DNA of 64,000 bases, from assembly GCA_947846985.1 (NCBI GenBank), contig CANTUZ010000025.1, positions 15,994,100 to 16,058,099 of the forward strand, given 5' to 3'. Below the pieces are notes generated by a model. That model saw only the letters and a program-made list of their open reading frames with translations, searched no databases and had not been told where the DNA came from. Each line of letters opens with the position of its first letter. Positions within the stretch are counted from its first letter, which is position 1. The stretch is from Fratercula arctica (taxonomy: Eukaryota; Chordata; Aves; Charadriiformes; Alcidae). This document shows, one piece after another, positions 42,801 to 57,385 of the stretch. The translations under genes were made by a program, and so were the position numbers.

Positions 42801-45518
42801 CGTGTGGGCGTTGTGTCAGTGGGGACCAGAGGTTGGCGTGGTGCAGCCTGGGCTTGAGGGGGACATGGAGCTTATTGCAGCCAGGCGGGGTTGGGTCCTG
42901 CTGCCTCCAAAGTGGCCACGTTTCATACCTGTGTGAGAAGTACTTTGCATGTGGTGGCACTGAGGCAAAGTTGGCTTGTTGCCTGGCCAAGAAGGGGCCT
43001 CCATCCACCTCCCTCCTCCTGCCCCAGCAACAGCAGCTGGCTTGGCATGCTGGGGCTTTCTCTGCTGCTCTGTGCAAAATCCTTCTCCATCCTCCTGATA
43101 GCATCAGTGACCTATCCTAGGGCCGGCCTTGCTCCCTTACCTTAAGGGGAGGGCAGAAAGAAAATCAGTTTGTCCTACATTGCTGAGGAGTCTGGAGCTG
43201 GCCTGGGAAGGCATGGGGAGCAGTAGGGAGATGGGAGAGGACCAAGAGGGACATCTCTGCTGGGCACTGTGGAGCAGCACAAGCTGCTCCAAGATCCCCA
43301 GGAGTAGATGTCTTGTGCCCCTTTGGCTGTGGGTGTTTTTTGAACAGCCTCTGAGAGATATCGCTGTTTTCCATGGACATATGTCATCGTGACTGTCAGT
43401 TCAGGACTTCCCAAGGGCTTGGAAGGTGCACAAAGTAGGGCCTGGTGTGCCAACAAACAACTGCAGCTTCCTAACTCAAAATGTCAACCAACACCACCCT
43501 TAGCCTGTGCATCTCATTGCACAGGTTTTCCTAGTGGTTCCTGCCCAGGAAAAGAGCAGAGAGGCTTTTCTTTCCCCAGGGACACCATAGCATGGGACAC
43601 ACAACACAGGGCCAGAGCACTGGAGCTTGCTCCTAAGTGGCCTCATCTCCATTGGCTCCGCATCTCCCATCTCCCATTCACAGCCAGCAAGGACAGCGTG
43701 AGAGAGTGCGTGCATGTGCATGTGTACCCACTATATTAATTCATATGTATGTGCATTTTTACATATCAGTTCTATAGGGCTCAGCAACATCAAAAGGAAC
43801 CTGGATAATCAGAGCAGAAGGTATAAAAGATCAAACAGATCTGAGAAGCTTAATTTTCATCCAGTGTTACTGCAGGAGCTTTTCCTTCTTTTTTTTTTAC
43901 CACTTCCATGAGTTTCTTTGATCTGTTTTGATGTCTTTTTCAGCTCCTCTTTCAAAAAAATTCTTTTAAAAACTTTTTTTTTTTGCTTTTCCTTTCCCCC
44001 AAAGTCATGAAGGCTTCTAAGAGTAAGAAACTAGCTATATGCAGCATGTCCCCACACACTTTCCTCCCCACAATGCACATGCACTCCACAGTCCCTGTTC
44101 TGCTCAGAAACCTCTGACTCCAGGGTAGAGGGATGAAATTAAAACTACACTGAGGGAAATGTTATTTCCTTCACGTCAAGGGTTTTAAACTCGGTCACTT
44201 TTGAGTCCTGTTCATGTTTTGAATTGGACTACTTCTGTGGCAAAAGCTGTTCCCTCAGTTGTATGTCTAGCAAAAGGCCAACTTCACAGAGAAAAATCCG
44301 GCAGGCTTCATTTCAGACCTGTGCTATCAGTTCACATTGACAAGGATGTGAACATAGGGTCAGGTCACCCGGGTTTTTCCTTTGATTTCCTTAACGCCAG
44401 GACAAAGTTACTTAACTACCCAGACTAACTGCTGAAGAAGTTACTAACTTTTGCAAATCTGCTATGCCTATAGGCAATTAAATTTCATCCATGGGTGAAA
44501 GTCACTAGAGAGGAAATGCTCTTTCTTCACAGCTCTGTGGCACATTTTCTGCTCTGGCTGGGAGCACCCCAGAACTCCTCCCTGGTTCTCCCAGGTGCTT
44601 TGAAGTCCGGGGTCCCTCTTAGCTCACATCCCCCCAACACCCTGCAGTAGCAAGCTCCCACGCATGCCATCGCCCTGTGCCACGCTCAGATGTACCGCTT
44701 CAACCTTGACACCCTGGCATCACCTCCTAGCATTCCTCTACATGTCCCCCAGCCACATGTGAGGGAGCTGTCACTCCTCACATGCTCCTGACAGCCTCCC
44801 CTCTCCTGGCTGCCTTTCCCATTCCTGCTTTTGCTCCCCTTGCTGTAGCAGCCATGCTTGCAAAAAGCCCTTCTCTGGTGAAGGGAGTGCTCACCAGCAC
44901 TTCAGAGCAGGCTCCCCACAGTCCACACCAAGCACAGGCAAGAGCTAAAGAATATCATTTGAGTGAAGCCAGGTTGAATTTATGTGGCAGGCCACTGTAG
45001 GGGATGACTGTCTGCTGGGGACAGGGCAGGTAGATAAAGCCAAAACCCTTTTACACTGGCCCTAAGCAGGCTGCAAGCAAAGTCTGGATGCCAAGGCTCG
45101 CGATTCCTGCATTAAGGCTCTCCCTCCCTCAGCAGATAGTGCCAGAGCAGTAGGAGTGCTGTTCCTGTGCTTCTAATTAATATGATTTCAGTCTCCTGGA
45201 GTGTCCTCAGAGCCCAGATTAAATGTGGAAAGTGTAAATACTATACACAGACTCACCAGACTGCCTTGTCTTTCAAGCTGAGTTAGTTTTTCTTGCAGCA
45301 AGCAGATGAGCTCAGAGGAACTGGAAAAAAAGACTGAGCTATTACAGTCCAAGTTTTGTGTGAAACCAAAACTGCCCTGCAGATCGGAAATCTATTTTCA
45401 GTTATTCCAGTTCCTTCCAAAATGCTACTACTAATAATTGAAATTCTGAGGCTTTTCAATTAATTTTTATCCACCAGCCTCCTCTCAAATACAAAGCCGG
45501 CTCACGCCTGTCAGGCGT

Positions 45519-45552
45519 GACACAGGGTGCCAGAGACACAGGGTGCCAGAAA
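45519..45552. repeat. Short tandem duplication
   Basis: GACACAGGGTGCCAGA occurs twice in tandem (16-bp unit). Confidence 0.85.
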
Positions 45553-46359
45553 TTTAATCCTGAATTTCCCAAATCTAATTGAAATGGCACAAGCTGTGGT
45601 TAATAATTCACTACTTTATTACTGATATGATGCCTTGGACTATCACAGCATCTGAATAATTGATTTGCCAAGAGGGGCGACGTCCTTTCCTAAAGCAGAG
45701 AAATTTTGACCAAAGAGTTGCCATGTAAATCTGGATAAATGCTTTTAAATAGTTTGAGTCTAGATCTCTGACATTCACTTGGTGTCTAAGGACAAGCTGG
45801 GAAGAGGCAGCTGGGGAAGTTTTATACCATCCACTACAGTACATGTCATATGTCTAGAAACATGGTCAAAGAAATAGTGTATAAAGCACTGGTTTATACA
45901 TGGGGAAAAAAAATATGAGAAAAGACTAGAAGAGAAAGAAATGAAGTTACCAGAAGGAAAAAAAACCTTACCTTTACAAGCCTATGCATAATAGGATTAT
46001 TAACTACCTTTAGACTTGATTCATTAGGTCCAGGTCCCATTCCTCCCACCCTGGTCCCTGCTTTGACTCGCGCTGGCTCAGATCTACTGAGTCTAATGGA
46101 TGGTGAACACCAGTAGAGGAGCTGAGCAAAACTTGGCTTAACACAGACAGACTTTGTATTTTCTCAGCCTGGAAAGGTGACAAAAATCTGGGTGACAGTC
46201 CTACTGTGCCTTAGGATTAGAGGCAAATTTGAGCTAGAAATGGTGTTTCAAAGTTCTCCAGAACTGACAGCCCCAGATCTGAGCCTTGAGAAACCCTAGA
46301 GGTAAACAGTCAGTATTTCAGCTTGAACAGTGATCAATTTTTCCATCTCCCATCAAAAG

Positions 46360-46475
46360 CGGACCTCAGTTTTGACAGGTTTCCCCATCTGTAAAATAGA
46401 GATATTGAGAGCTGGTGCACTGATTTCCAACCATTCCTCTGGATGGAGAAGACCTCAAAGTACTTTAAACCACTA
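46360..46475 (+). repeat. MIR-like SINE, 3' part
   Basis: CCTCAGTTTTGACAGGTTTC then CCCATCTGTAAAATAGAGAT and later CTCAAAGTACTTTAAACC fit the MIR 3' consensus layout. Confidence 0.7.
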
Positions 46476-49400
46476 CTATAATCTCGATTGATGTGGGATG
46501 ATGACAAAACCATGGAGGCAGATTTCTGAAGTATCAGAGGGGCCTTGGTGAGGGTCCCATCAAGGCACACCATGGCCCTGCATTTAGAAAAGTAGGATTT
46601 TAACTGAGTATCTCCTGCCAGATATGCAAGGTGATAGCTCTAGTGGGAACCAGTACCACCTCCACGCAGTTTCACTGAAATTTTCAGAGCAAAACGGCAG
46701 CCTCTGGCACTTTCAGGGAACAAAACACAACAAAGTAAAGCATTTTAGCTGCTAGCTGAAAAAGCATTCCTCTGCCTTTCTTCTCAGTTTATTTTAACAT
46801 GAAAGTTTGTACCTATAAAGCAAGTCACCTACTGAGCTAGTAGCGAAGGGGTTAACATAATTGGGTCTGTTTTCTCCCCCTTCACTTTGCCTTTGGTAGT
46901 TAAATCAAAAGCAAGTGGTACTGCCTTATTACTATCATTGTGCTGAGATATTGCATTAAAGGAGTTTAGGGTTTCAAATTGAATGTCAGATATAATATCA
47001 CAGTGGAAACTTGAAGTGCGCAGCTGAGCTGCTCAGCTCCAGAGGGTTAGCGCTGCCAGTCTATCTTCCCAATAGCACACTGAGCAAGTGATCTCCATTT
47101 CAGACCACTGAGCTATCTTCAGATGCTCACCAGGACCTGCAGGCAGGAGAAGGGGGCCCTGATAGATGTCAGGCAGCTGCAGATGGAGAGTTTGGTGTAA
47201 CAAATTGATTGCTGAGGAATTGATTAGAGTTCTGTATCGCCTCAGCTGTAGCAGCCGATCATAGCTAATCAACCCTTTGTCACTTCAAACCAGAACAGTG
47301 TCATGTGCAGACCAGGGACAGACAGAATGTCTTTCATTTTCCTTGGTAGAAAAGTTCCTTGTTGGAAAAGAACTGTGGCCATCGCTATATGATTTTTCTA
47401 CCTCAGTGCTCAGAAGCTGAATCATTTAAGTTTGAGACATTTTCTATGGGCATAGGCACAATATTGTCAATGCCTACCCCCCAGTTCTTCATTTTTTTCC
47501 TTTCTTGATCTGATTTATCCTTTTTCTGCAGGAAACATTAATGACGTATGTTAGATGATGGAAAAAGTGCATAGTACCACATACAGGCTTAATACCACAC
47601 ACATGTTTTTATTCTCTTGTAAACATGCACTAAAGTGTATGAAATTAAATCACTGAGAAAAGCAGGTTAGGCCTATTCAAAGTTTGGAGGAACCTATATG
47701 TAGCTTAGAGAACAAATTCCTGTTGAAACAACTTTTCATTCAGTGCAATGAGTTGTCACAGTAAAGAGTTCCTGGGGTAAATCCTTTATTCTGATACCTT
47801 TTCTTAAGTGGTTGAAGGATTGCCAGTGTTGTTCATCTTCCGCAGCCTCACTGATATCAGTGCAGTTGTGTACTCCTTATACCAAAACTAGAGTTGTTTA
47901 GAAAGCTCACCTGACACAGCGAAACTGTTCTTCAAGTGCTGTGATAATCCTAGGCTTAGACTATGCTTTTAGTCTGCTGAAATCATTTGTTCATAGTCTC
48001 TGGATATGATCAATTTGACGATCAAGAAAACTCTCTTCTCACCTCCTTCTCTCCCTTCTTTCCTCATAAATCCTCCCTGAATGTAGCCCATGTAGGACTA
48101 AAAGGTGCCTCTCCTCCTCCATTCCCTAAAGGACTGTGTCCTGGGGTGTCAGGGCCAGTCTCAAACTGACATCTCAGACTGCCCAGAGGGACTGGACCAC
48201 CACTGAGCTACCTTGTCCTAGCTGAGACAGTTACCCAGGATATACCCCACAAAGCACATCCATCCACCATATAATTCTGGTGTAGAAAAACTGCATAACT
48301 GCCTGCTGTGTCTGGCCACTAATTTGCAGACAGGACAGGGAAGACTTCAGCAAAAAAAAATGTACGTGTCCCTAAAACCATCTCTGCTCAACAGAGAACT
48401 TTAACACATGCTGGACATAAAGCATATGCAACTCCACACTCAACTTTAAGATATGCTTCAAGTCACCCATGTGTCTCAGTGCTTTGCTGAACAGGAACAG
48501 ACCAAGTCAGGTTTCCCCTGGGAAGAAACACTGTTAATTGCTAAAGAGTACTTTTGCACTTGACATCATCTTTTAATTGTAAAAAGATCTATAACAAGCA
48601 ATTATCAAAATAAAGTCCACTCATCACATGAATTGTGGTATACACACTGTTAACCAATTGCAAATGAAAAGAAAATTTTATTAATGCAAACTTCTGAAAG
48701 AGATATACCATACTCAAAGCAGGTGCAAATGTATAGATATAGTTATAGTGCAAGTCTACTGAGAGTGAGAACACTTCATGTAGAAAAGTCTTGGATCAAT
48801 TCCACAAGTGTGATATCATTTTTTCCTTTTAATACTCTGTGTCCTTGGAGTACAATGAAGAAAGATGGTAACTTTAGTTGATGCTGCGTCTTTGTGTTTA
48901 TTTACTGTGTTGCACATTATACTGTAAAAGATTAAAAACAAAAGAAACCTAAAAACCTGTGGGGTTAAGTTAGAATTTTATAGCCCTGTTGGGAAATAAC
49001 ATGGCAGGAGCAGCAGGCTCATCCTAAAGATGCATTATATTTTGTGACAAACTCTGGTGCATGCAGAACATCCATCAATCATACAGATAATTTTCCATCT
49101 CATCAATTATGCAAATTAAACCACAAAACCCATGTTCAAATAATGCTAAGGGCCTGACACAAACCCAGGAAAGTGAGGCAATTTGGAGCAAAGGTTGAAA
49201 TCCTACTCTCCCTTCGCCCTGCCATACACTGGCTTTTCAGGAGACACACTGCACATGACTGCTGTGGTAAAGCAGTCTTTTTGTTCCTGCCAGCAGCTCA
49301 AGTATCACCAAACCATGGTATGGCTGCGAACAGGAGCCTGAGGGAATGAGCTTGGGATTTCTTTGACTGATATTCAATGTCCACTCTTTCTAGTCTGAGT

Positions 49401-49817
49401 GAGGCCAGGACCTACCTCATGTGTTTGTGAGGGTGCACCACGGCCTTTAAGCACCATGACCCTAATTACTCTGATGCAGATGGACAGAATGAGCTATGAC
49501 CCACTTGCTGGGTGTATGGGAGGAGAAGCCTCAGCTCCCAGTATCTGAGTTTATCACCCAGATAAGCCCCACTAGAATAAAGCTCCTCCTAGTATGGTGG
49601 TCCCCAACCTCTCGTATGACTTACTCCTACTTTCCTTCTTTTCCTCTACCATGACATGACAGTGAATGGAAGTCACATCTGGGAAGAGGAAATTAATCCA
49701 TTTTGAAACAGTGACGCAGATCTCTCACAGGTGGCAGCCATTGCCCATGTGAATATATTGCCATCCTTCTAGCAAATCTTCTACAAAGGCAGAATAGCAT
49801 AGTGGGAGTTAAATATA

Positions 49818-51400
49818 GAATAGAATCATAGAATCATAGAATCTTCATGGTTGGAAAGGACCTTTGAGATCATCAAGTCCAACCATACACACACACAAAA
49901 AACCCCTACAATCTCTGCCCCTAGAGCATGCCCTGAAGTGCCAAATCTATATATGTTTCTTAAATACCTCTAGGGATGGTGACTCAACCACCTCCCTGGG
50001 CAGGCTCTTCCAGTGCCTGACCACTCTTTCAGTAAAGTAATTCTTCCTAATATCTAATCTAAACCTCCCCTGCTGCAACTTCAGACCATTTCCTCTGGTC
50101 CTGTCATTATTCACCTGGGAGAAGAGGCCAACACCCACCTCTCTACAACCTCCTTTCAGGGAGTTGTAGAGGGCAATGAGGTCTCCCCTCAGCCTCCTCT
50201 TCTCCAAACTAAACATGCCCAGCTCCCTCAGCCTCCCCTCATATGGCTTGGTCTCCAGACCCCTCACCAGCTTGGTAGCTCTCCTCTGGACACGCTCCAG
50301 CACTTCAATGTCCCTCTTGTACAGAGGGGCCCAGAACTGAACACAGTACTCGAGGTGAGGCCTCACCAGTGCCGAGTACAGAGGCACAATCACTTCCCTA
50401 CTCCTGCTGGCCACACTATTCCTGATACAGGCCAGAATGCTGTTGGCCTTCTTGGCCACCTGGGCACACTGCTGGCTCATGTTAAGCTGGCTGTCCACCA
50501 GCACCCCCAGGTCCTTTTCTGCCAGGCAGCTTTCTAGCCACTCTTCCCCAAGCCTGTAGCGTTGCTTGGGGTTGTTGTGACCGAAATGCAGGACCCGGCA
50601 CTTGGCCTTATTAAACCTCATACAATTGGCCTTGGCCCATCGATCCAGCCTGCCCAGGTCCCTCTGTAGAGCCTTCCTACCCTCAAGCAGATCAACACTC
50701 CCACCTAGTTGGGTGTCGTCTGCAAACTTACTGAGGGTGCACTCAATCCCCTCATCCAGATCATTGATAAAGATATTAAACAAAACTGGCCCCAAAACTG
50801 AGCCCTGAGGGACACCACTGGTGACCGGCCGCCAAGAGGATTTCACCACATTAATCACAACTCCCTGGGCATGGCCATCCAGCCAGTTTTTTACCCAGCG
50901 AAGAATACACTTTTCTGTGCCATGATTGGCCAGCTTCTCCAGGAGAATGCTGTGGGGGACGGTGTCAAAGGCCTTACCAAAGTCCAGATAGACAACGTCC
51001 ACAGCCTTCCCTGCATCCAGAAGGCGGGTCACATGGTCATAGAAAGAGATCAGGTTGGTTAAGCAGGACCTCCCTTTCCTAAACCCATGCTGGCTGGCCC
51101 TGATCCCTTGGCTGCCCTGCACTTGCCCTGAGAGCTCACTCAAGATGATCCTCTCCATGATCTTTCCTGGTACTGAGGTCAGGCTGACAGGCCTGTAGTT
51201 CCCCGGATCCTCCTTCCGACCCTTCTTGTAGATGGGCGTCACATTAGCCACCCTCCAGTCATCTGGTACCTCCCCTGTTGACCAGGATTGTTGATAAATG
51301 GAGAGAGGCTCGGTGAGCTCTCCCGCCAGCTCCCTGAGGACTCTTGGGTGAATCCCATCCGGCCCCATAGACTTATGTGTGTCTAAATATCTCAGAGCTC
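49818..51400 (-). mobile_element. CR1 LINE, 1.6 kb, with long open RT frame
   Basis: The 3' tail (repeated ATAGAATC, complement) is on the left and the element runs to a truncation in the RT N-terminus near 51400. A short ACACACACACAAAA run (49889-49903) interrupts the 3' untranslated end. The copy belongs to a different subfamily from the 28-kb and 58-kb copies, judging by protein differences. Confidence 0.93.
49947..51368 (-). CDS. CR1 ORF2 RT, C-terminal 473 codons, open
   Basis: An uninterrupted frame covering nearly the whole RT and the C-terminal region. It has [18 protein letters not shown] (residues 57-74), [13 protein letters not shown], a catalytic Asp in [16 protein letters not shown] (D129), [17 protein letters not shown] and FADDTQL (D217, D218), ending with [15 protein letters not shown]. 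The true start and the endonuclease are missing because of 5' truncation, so this is a fragment and not a functional gene. The lack of stops indicates a younger copy than its neighbours. The stop at the left end comes slightly before the usual end of CR1 ORF2. Confidence 0.9.
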   Translation of the reverse strand: MGPDGIHPRVLRELAGELTEPLSIYQQSWSTGEVPDDWRVANVTPIYKKGRKEDPGNYRPVSLTSVPGKIMERIILSELSGQVQGSQGIRASQHGFRKGRSCLTNLISFYDHVTRLLDAGKAVDVVYLDFGKAFDTVPHSILLEKLANHGTEKCILRWVKNWLDGHAQGVVINVVKSSWRPVTSGVPQGSVLGPVLFNIFINDLDEGIECTLSKFADDTQLGGSVDLLEGRKALQRDLGRLDRWAKANCMRFNKAKCRVLHFGHNNPKQRYRLGEEWLESCLAEKDLGVLVDSQLNMSQQCAQVAKKANSILACIRNSVASRSREVIVPLYSALVRPHLEYCVQFWAPLYKRDIEVLERVQRRATKLVRGLETKPYEGRLRELGMFSLEKRRLRGDLIALYNSLKGGCREVGVGLFSQVNNDRTRGNGLKLQQGRFRLDIRKNYFTERVVRHWKSLPREVVESPSLEVFKKHI

Positions 51401-51608
51401 AAAGCTCAAAGTGACAAGAATGACAGTGGATAAGACGTCTTTTAGCTTTTCAGAGCTTTGGAGCAATCTTGCAATCAAAGCTGCTGTCTTCTCACTGATG
51501 CCGTGTTGTCACCATGAGGCCTAGAGGAACTACAAACACCAGTGTGGATAGTATAAAATAACTGCTAAGTCATGGAATAAGGAAGACTTTCCAATATGCT
51601 GGTTATTG

Positions 51609-51634
51609 AATAATAACAACAACAACAACAACAA
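51609..51634. repeat. AAC trinucleotide microsatellite
   Basis: About six consecutive AAC units preceded by AATAAT. Confidence 0.9.
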
Positions 51635-52392
51635 TCGCATAGTAAGGCTTCATCTTCCTCAATTTTGTTTACCTCAAGATCAGGTGAAGAAGATCTCACT
51701 GTTAGTGGTTATTCTCCACAAGGAGAAATAGATATCAGTGTCGCTAGGGGGTTCACACACTGAACATGTGTGTCCACAGTGTCTGCATCTGTATGTGAGG
51801 AAATCTCTCTTGGCTGCCTCTATAGTCAACAATGAGTTAGGCAATATGGTCAGTGGAATTTAATCAAGATTCATTTCAGCCCAAAGTAGATTCCACCATT
51901 TGGTCACAAGAATTATATTCTAAATAATATTGACTGTATTGATGAGATGTCAGTTTCCTATCAGGGCATCTGGACACCTGGCTCAAATGTTGACACCTAC
52001 ACTGTAAAATCTACTGCTAGGTGGGATCTATTTCATGATTGTCCCATGTCTGAAGCATCTAGTTTTAAGTACTCTCAGAGTTATTTCAAACTACAGAGAG
52101 CACAAGTTAGTGATTATAGGATTCCTCTGGTTGTGCAGAACTCTGCTCTTGGAAATTTGAAATTTCTTCCAGTTTCCAGAGAACTTACCAGTTTTCATCA
52201 ATAGCAGAATTATACTATCTCAACCAGCATATAGAGCAGTTTCACTGCAAGAGTAGTCCAAAGAAAATGTACAGAGAATGAAATGTTACCCAGTCAAAAA
52301 GAAAAGATTTGCAGGCAGAAGGAAAAAACAGTGTACTTTTCTTGCCAAAGGACAAAGTGTTTTTAATTCCAAATGCAAGCATCATAAGACAA

Positions 52393-52447
52393 AAATCCCA
52401 TTTAAAAAAAAAAAAAATCTATCTATCCTTCTATCTATCTATCTATG
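52393..52447. repeat. Poly(A) followed by ATCT tetranucleotide repeat
   Basis: An A run of about 14 followed by ATCTATCTATCC and then TATCTATCTATC blocks. No LINE or SINE body is recognised next to it. Confidence 0.9.
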
Positions 52448-55400
52448 TAGAAGAAAGTTTGGGAAAAAATGTAGACATTCAGAAAGATTTCTTTTATCAG
52501 TACACCCACACCATGAAACTGATTTTCCCCTCCAAATTATTACTAGTGAAGCTGTTTTGTTGTTTTTTCCTTCTGCCCCTCTGCCTCTCCAGTTCTGATC
52601 ACAAATGCATTGCTTGTACTCCCTGTTGGTCAAACTCCACATTTGGTATGCAACCACCAGCTCTTAAATGTAAGTGAAGAACTATACTCCACTGATTTGT
52701 GTCAGTGAAGCTGCATTTGGGAGATAATTGTTCACTGGGTTTATTTCTTACAGTCACTCTCACAGGATCTGCATCACAGTATGGTCACAGCATGTCTCTG
52801 GAAATAAAGCAAAATGAATTGTATAAATAAATTGGGTGCATTAACTCAACATGAGCTTTGCAAGCAGCAATATAGTCAATAGAACATACTAGTGAAAGTG
52901 ACAGGACATTATATATTCAATGACACATGCTAACAAAGGTAACAAGAACATTTATTTCATAAAGCATAGAAATATATAGAGACAGAGGCAGTTTGGGTCA
53001 CATCCAACTAAAATGGCTTGTTTCTGGCTGGTGAACTGCACTTGACAGATGTCCTCATATACAGCAGCACCTTGCAATGATCATTGTATGCAGCCCAACT
53101 TATTTCTCATTAGCAAGACATTTTATTACCAGCCTGTGGGACCATCCTCTCAGCATTGCTGATTTCTGTCTGCCCAGCAGAAATACTGTCTTTCTGTAGG
53201 TGACTGTCTAGCCAGAGAGGGAACTTGGCACTCAGTAAAACCCACCAACTCAGGAAGCACCTGAGGCACTTGCAGTCACATTTCCTGAATACTGCTCACT
53301 GCTCTCTTTTCTGAGAAGGTAACTCTACACCTTGTAAGAGAACAATTTTTCTTAGCTATTCTTCACCTTTTGTCCTTCCTTCCCCTACTCTTCACCTCAG
53401 GGAAAACCCCTAGCGACACTGATATCTATTTCTCCTTGTGGAGAATAACCACTAACAGTGAGATCTTCTGGGCTGACTGGAAAGCATGGGAATACGGAGA
53501 GGAAGATATTATAAAAGTTCTGCTTCTCTCTCTGGGAAACAATCCCTCTCATACTCTGTTCAGTTATGTAAGGAGTTACCCTAGGAACAAGGGGAACTTC
53601 TCAAGTGGTTGTCTGCCAGGTAGAAGTGAACATTACCTCTGCAATGACTTGTGACTATGTCCGAAAATACAGGCAGTTCCATACTGGAGCTTGCCTTTAA
53701 TATGGGTATTTTTTGACCTTCAGTCCATTGCTGTTTGTCATACAGTGTCATACTTCACACTGTGTTGGTATCTGGGTAAATTCAGTCATGCCATTTGACT
53801 TGGCTTTTCTGCTCAACTTGTTTGGGACAACCACCTTCAAGACAACTTGCCAGAATATCTCCTGCATTGGATAAATATCTTTTGTTTTTCATCTCTAGCT
53901 CCACAGTGTATGATGCAAAGTCCATCGAAATTAATGGGCATCCTCCCACAGACCCATCCTAGACGTAGGTGAAGCCTCACTCATATAAAATCTTAACCCA
54001 CCTTCTCAACCCACAGCCTGGACTCCAACATTAGCACAAGCCAGCTGGAAGTGTCCTTGTCAGGACACTGCAGCATGCAGAACAGATCTACTTGTGAAAT
54101 GAGTTTGATGTGGCTCAGGCAAGGGAAGAGTTAGGTGAGGTCCACAACTTAGAGAACATTATGCACTGATTTTTGTTCCTGTCTCAGGAAAGAGATTAAC
54201 ATCTAAATGGTCATGGAGAAAGATGACATTTCTTCACATTCATACTCTTACATACCAGTAACAGAACTGTCAATTTATTTACCTCTCTACCTTCTGTCCT
54301 TGGTCCCTACCTCTGGTCCATGTTCATGCACTGAGCCTGACATCGTGGCATACTGAGGTGGTTCTCTGCCTCTACAGGACTTATTCAGAGAAGTTAGTCC
54401 TGGGAGAGCTGCCTGTGACTGCAGTAGCACCCCCACATGCATCAGTAAGTTAATTAAGAAAAGAGCTGATTTGTGCATTGATTTTGCCAGAATGCTGGAG
54501 GGATAGTGTAGTTTAGCTGGTAGACCATAAAAGGTACTTTACAATTCTTTCATTCTCTTTCTTCATATTCAGCTTGATTCTCTCAGCCACAGGTTTTAAT
54601 TGGACTAAAACTTTGTTTTGACTGTTTTCAGGCCATGAAAATCTTGTAGAACAGAAGTGATTATGGACTCAGTGAAGGAATGGATGGTTGTACAAAAAAG
54701 GAAGTATATGTGTATGTGTATTAGTGTAGTTGACATAACTCAGATGGAAATAAAAGCATCAGAAATGTCCTGCTGCAGCTCCAACCTACCAGGAAAAAGC
54801 TTAATTCTATGTAATTGAGAAAACACACAAATGATATATAGCATTGTTTAATAGCACTAATCCCCCTTCCTTTCCTTTTCTCATACCTATTATTCCTTTT
54901 AAGAAGTGTTTCACCTTTGAACCATTTTCTCTTCAAGATCCACAGACTGATGAACAAAGACATGAGTTCAATGATTACATTTCCATTGTTACTTAATGTA
55001 AACAATAGAATTAAGCCCAGGGAAATCTTTATCCCATCAGTTATCAAATGGCTCAGGCACTTTTTAGGTAGATTACCATGACTGTGCTAGAGGCAGTTCA
55101 GCTCATTCTGGTCAAAACAGACTGAAATCCATGCATTCAAAGCTCCTGAAATCAAAGGCAGTTCTTAAATCTCTTATTACAGCTTGTCTTCATCCTGTTC
55201 TGTCCCATGTCCCTGCTACTCTTGCTCCTCAGTTCAGCACATTCCCTATTTAACATCACTGTTACCTCCATCACTCTTCCCTCACCCATCCACTCCAGCT
55301 AAGACCAGAGGCACTTGCTCTTCAGCGCATCATGAAGGGAGAAGGTTGATCCCTGTTTCTATGTCCTCTGAACTAAATGATACTAAAAGCACAACACCTT

Positions 55401-57344
55401 TAGCCCTCCCAGAGCCACTACAGTTGGCCAAATCGCCCTGTGATTTATGTTCATTAACATCATGAACATTACAGTGAAATTTTTCACCCTGGCACTGTCT
55501 TCTTCAAGCAATGAACATTGAATGACTTCCATCAAAAACTCTTTTGTCACAGCAACTGGAAAGCCTTTTTCTGAAAATGTGGTTACTCCCCATTGGCTTG
55601 GATCAGAAGTCAATGGGTGCAGATCTCCAGATTTATAAGCATTTCTTAGAATTAATTTATCTGTGAAGTCTAACATCTTCCATGTAGTTGTACCTGTCAG
55701 ATACAAATGATTCAGCTATGCAAGATGAAATCTCAATATGTCGATATGATCTACTGTAGAAACAGGCTATTTTTCTTTCCTCTTTTTCCAATATTAGATA
55801 ACTAAGTCTCCATACAAAAACAAAGAAATAAAAGAAAACACGCAATATACCCAATAGCATTCAAATAGTAGCCTAACCAATGGGATGAGAAATTCTTTAT
55901 GAAAGTAATGCTGTTTTACAGCATCTCAGCTCTGCATGTTTTTACAGACACCCATAAATTTCTTTGTTTCTGCCATGTTTTTTTTACCAGTGATTATTGT
56001 CCTGGTGATGTTTGTATCTCTCTGGCCCAAACTGAGATAAGTTCATCCTGGAGTTCTGTTCCTTTGTCACACTTTTCATGTGGGGGTTTTTTTTGCGCAG
56101 TACATCTGTGCTTACTGGAGGATTGTAGCAGATATGGCTTGATCTTACAAGGCTTTTTATCAATTTACAGTAGCAAAGTTAAGGTCTCATATTCCGATTT
56201 GTGGGAGATAATCTTCAGAAATGAAATTTGTTGAATATTCATTTTGTATCCTCTTATGTCAGATGCAATAAGCACCTTGTTTCCAATTCTGTAAGAGTAA
56301 GATTAGAAGGAAAAGATACTGCTCATATTTCATTTTCATGTGGTCCAGCATTTGAGATCAGTTTGTCTTCTGTCATTCCAGAAGCACATCAGCTGTGAAC
56401 CATGGAGCAATGAAATGGTTTTGAAAAAGCTTCCCCCAGATTTTAACATCTCCATAGTAAATATGTGGCATATGCAGAATAAAGGTCCAGCTATGTGTAG
56501 GCATGATATTACTCAGTGTGCAGAAGATTGTTCTCTTTTGGGGGCCAAAAAAAAGAAGTGTAACTAAACAGACAAGTCAGAGAAAGCCATAGCAAAAATA
56601 TTCAGAGGTACTTATCACTTCAAGCAGGGAAGACATGATAACTCTACATGAATGTGAGGGGGCAAATCGAAGCTGTGGCATTCTTGTGAGGTCCAAACAA
56701 ATTGCAATTAAGAGAAGGCTGAAAATGAGGAAAACCTCAGAGAGAGTATGAGAATGATGACATTTTTTTGATGGTGGAAGTATGGTCCTTCCAGTGAAGT
56801 GGCAGAAGCTCTTCTGATTATGTTGTCTAATTTGAAATTGGATTGGACAAAGTAGCTAATTTCCAGTAACAACAAGCTGTGCTGAAACTTGAGGTGAGTT
56901 AAATTATTTTAATGGACTTTGGGAAGAGAAAGAGGGTAGAGTCTACTGTGATGATCAAAAACTTTTAGCTTGGGCATCACTGTGCAACAACTTGTTCATT
57001 ATAACAGTAATAACTTCTTTCTAATGATTATACTTAAATATTTGTGAGCACCAACAAGAAAAAGTCCTGTTAGCAGCATTAGCCTACCTCTGTCCTTTGC
57101 ATATTACACCCCGACCACGTACAATGGAAAGTGAACTCTGATCTCAATAGCTACATTATCTGTCCAAAAATTAGCCCTTACTACATACTCTCAGTATTTA
57201 CACCATCATACCCTGTCTGAGAAAAGTCTGGTGCCATCATAAGCCCATCACTTACTGTATAGATAATTAGGAAAGTGAGGGAAAAACACATGGCTAGTGG
57301 AATTGAAGCCATAATAATAAGTCAATTCCCTTGCACATTTCTTT

Positions 57345-57385
57345 TAAGATCAAAAAGTACTTTACAAACGTTCAACTATTGAAGT
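57345..57385. repeat. Possible MIR fragment
   Basis: AAAGTACTTTACAAACGTTC resembles the 'agcgctttacaaac' end of MIR. Short and uncertain. Confidence 0.25.

Larger units (their letters stand above)
41662..49817. other. Host non-coding DNA
   Basis: No supported gene. It contains GC-richer stretches (42500-43700, 44520-44940) with overlapping frames on both strands that look random. MIR-like repeats are listed separately. Confidence 0.55.

Noticed and set aside
42500..43740. GC-richer block with many overlapping frames, possible host exon or CpG island
   Set aside because: Few CpG dinucleotides, no splice-bounded conserved frame, and similar frames on both strands.
51609..52447. Short repeats considered as a CRISPR-like array
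   Set aside because: They are plain microsatellites in a vertebrate-type sequence, without spacers.
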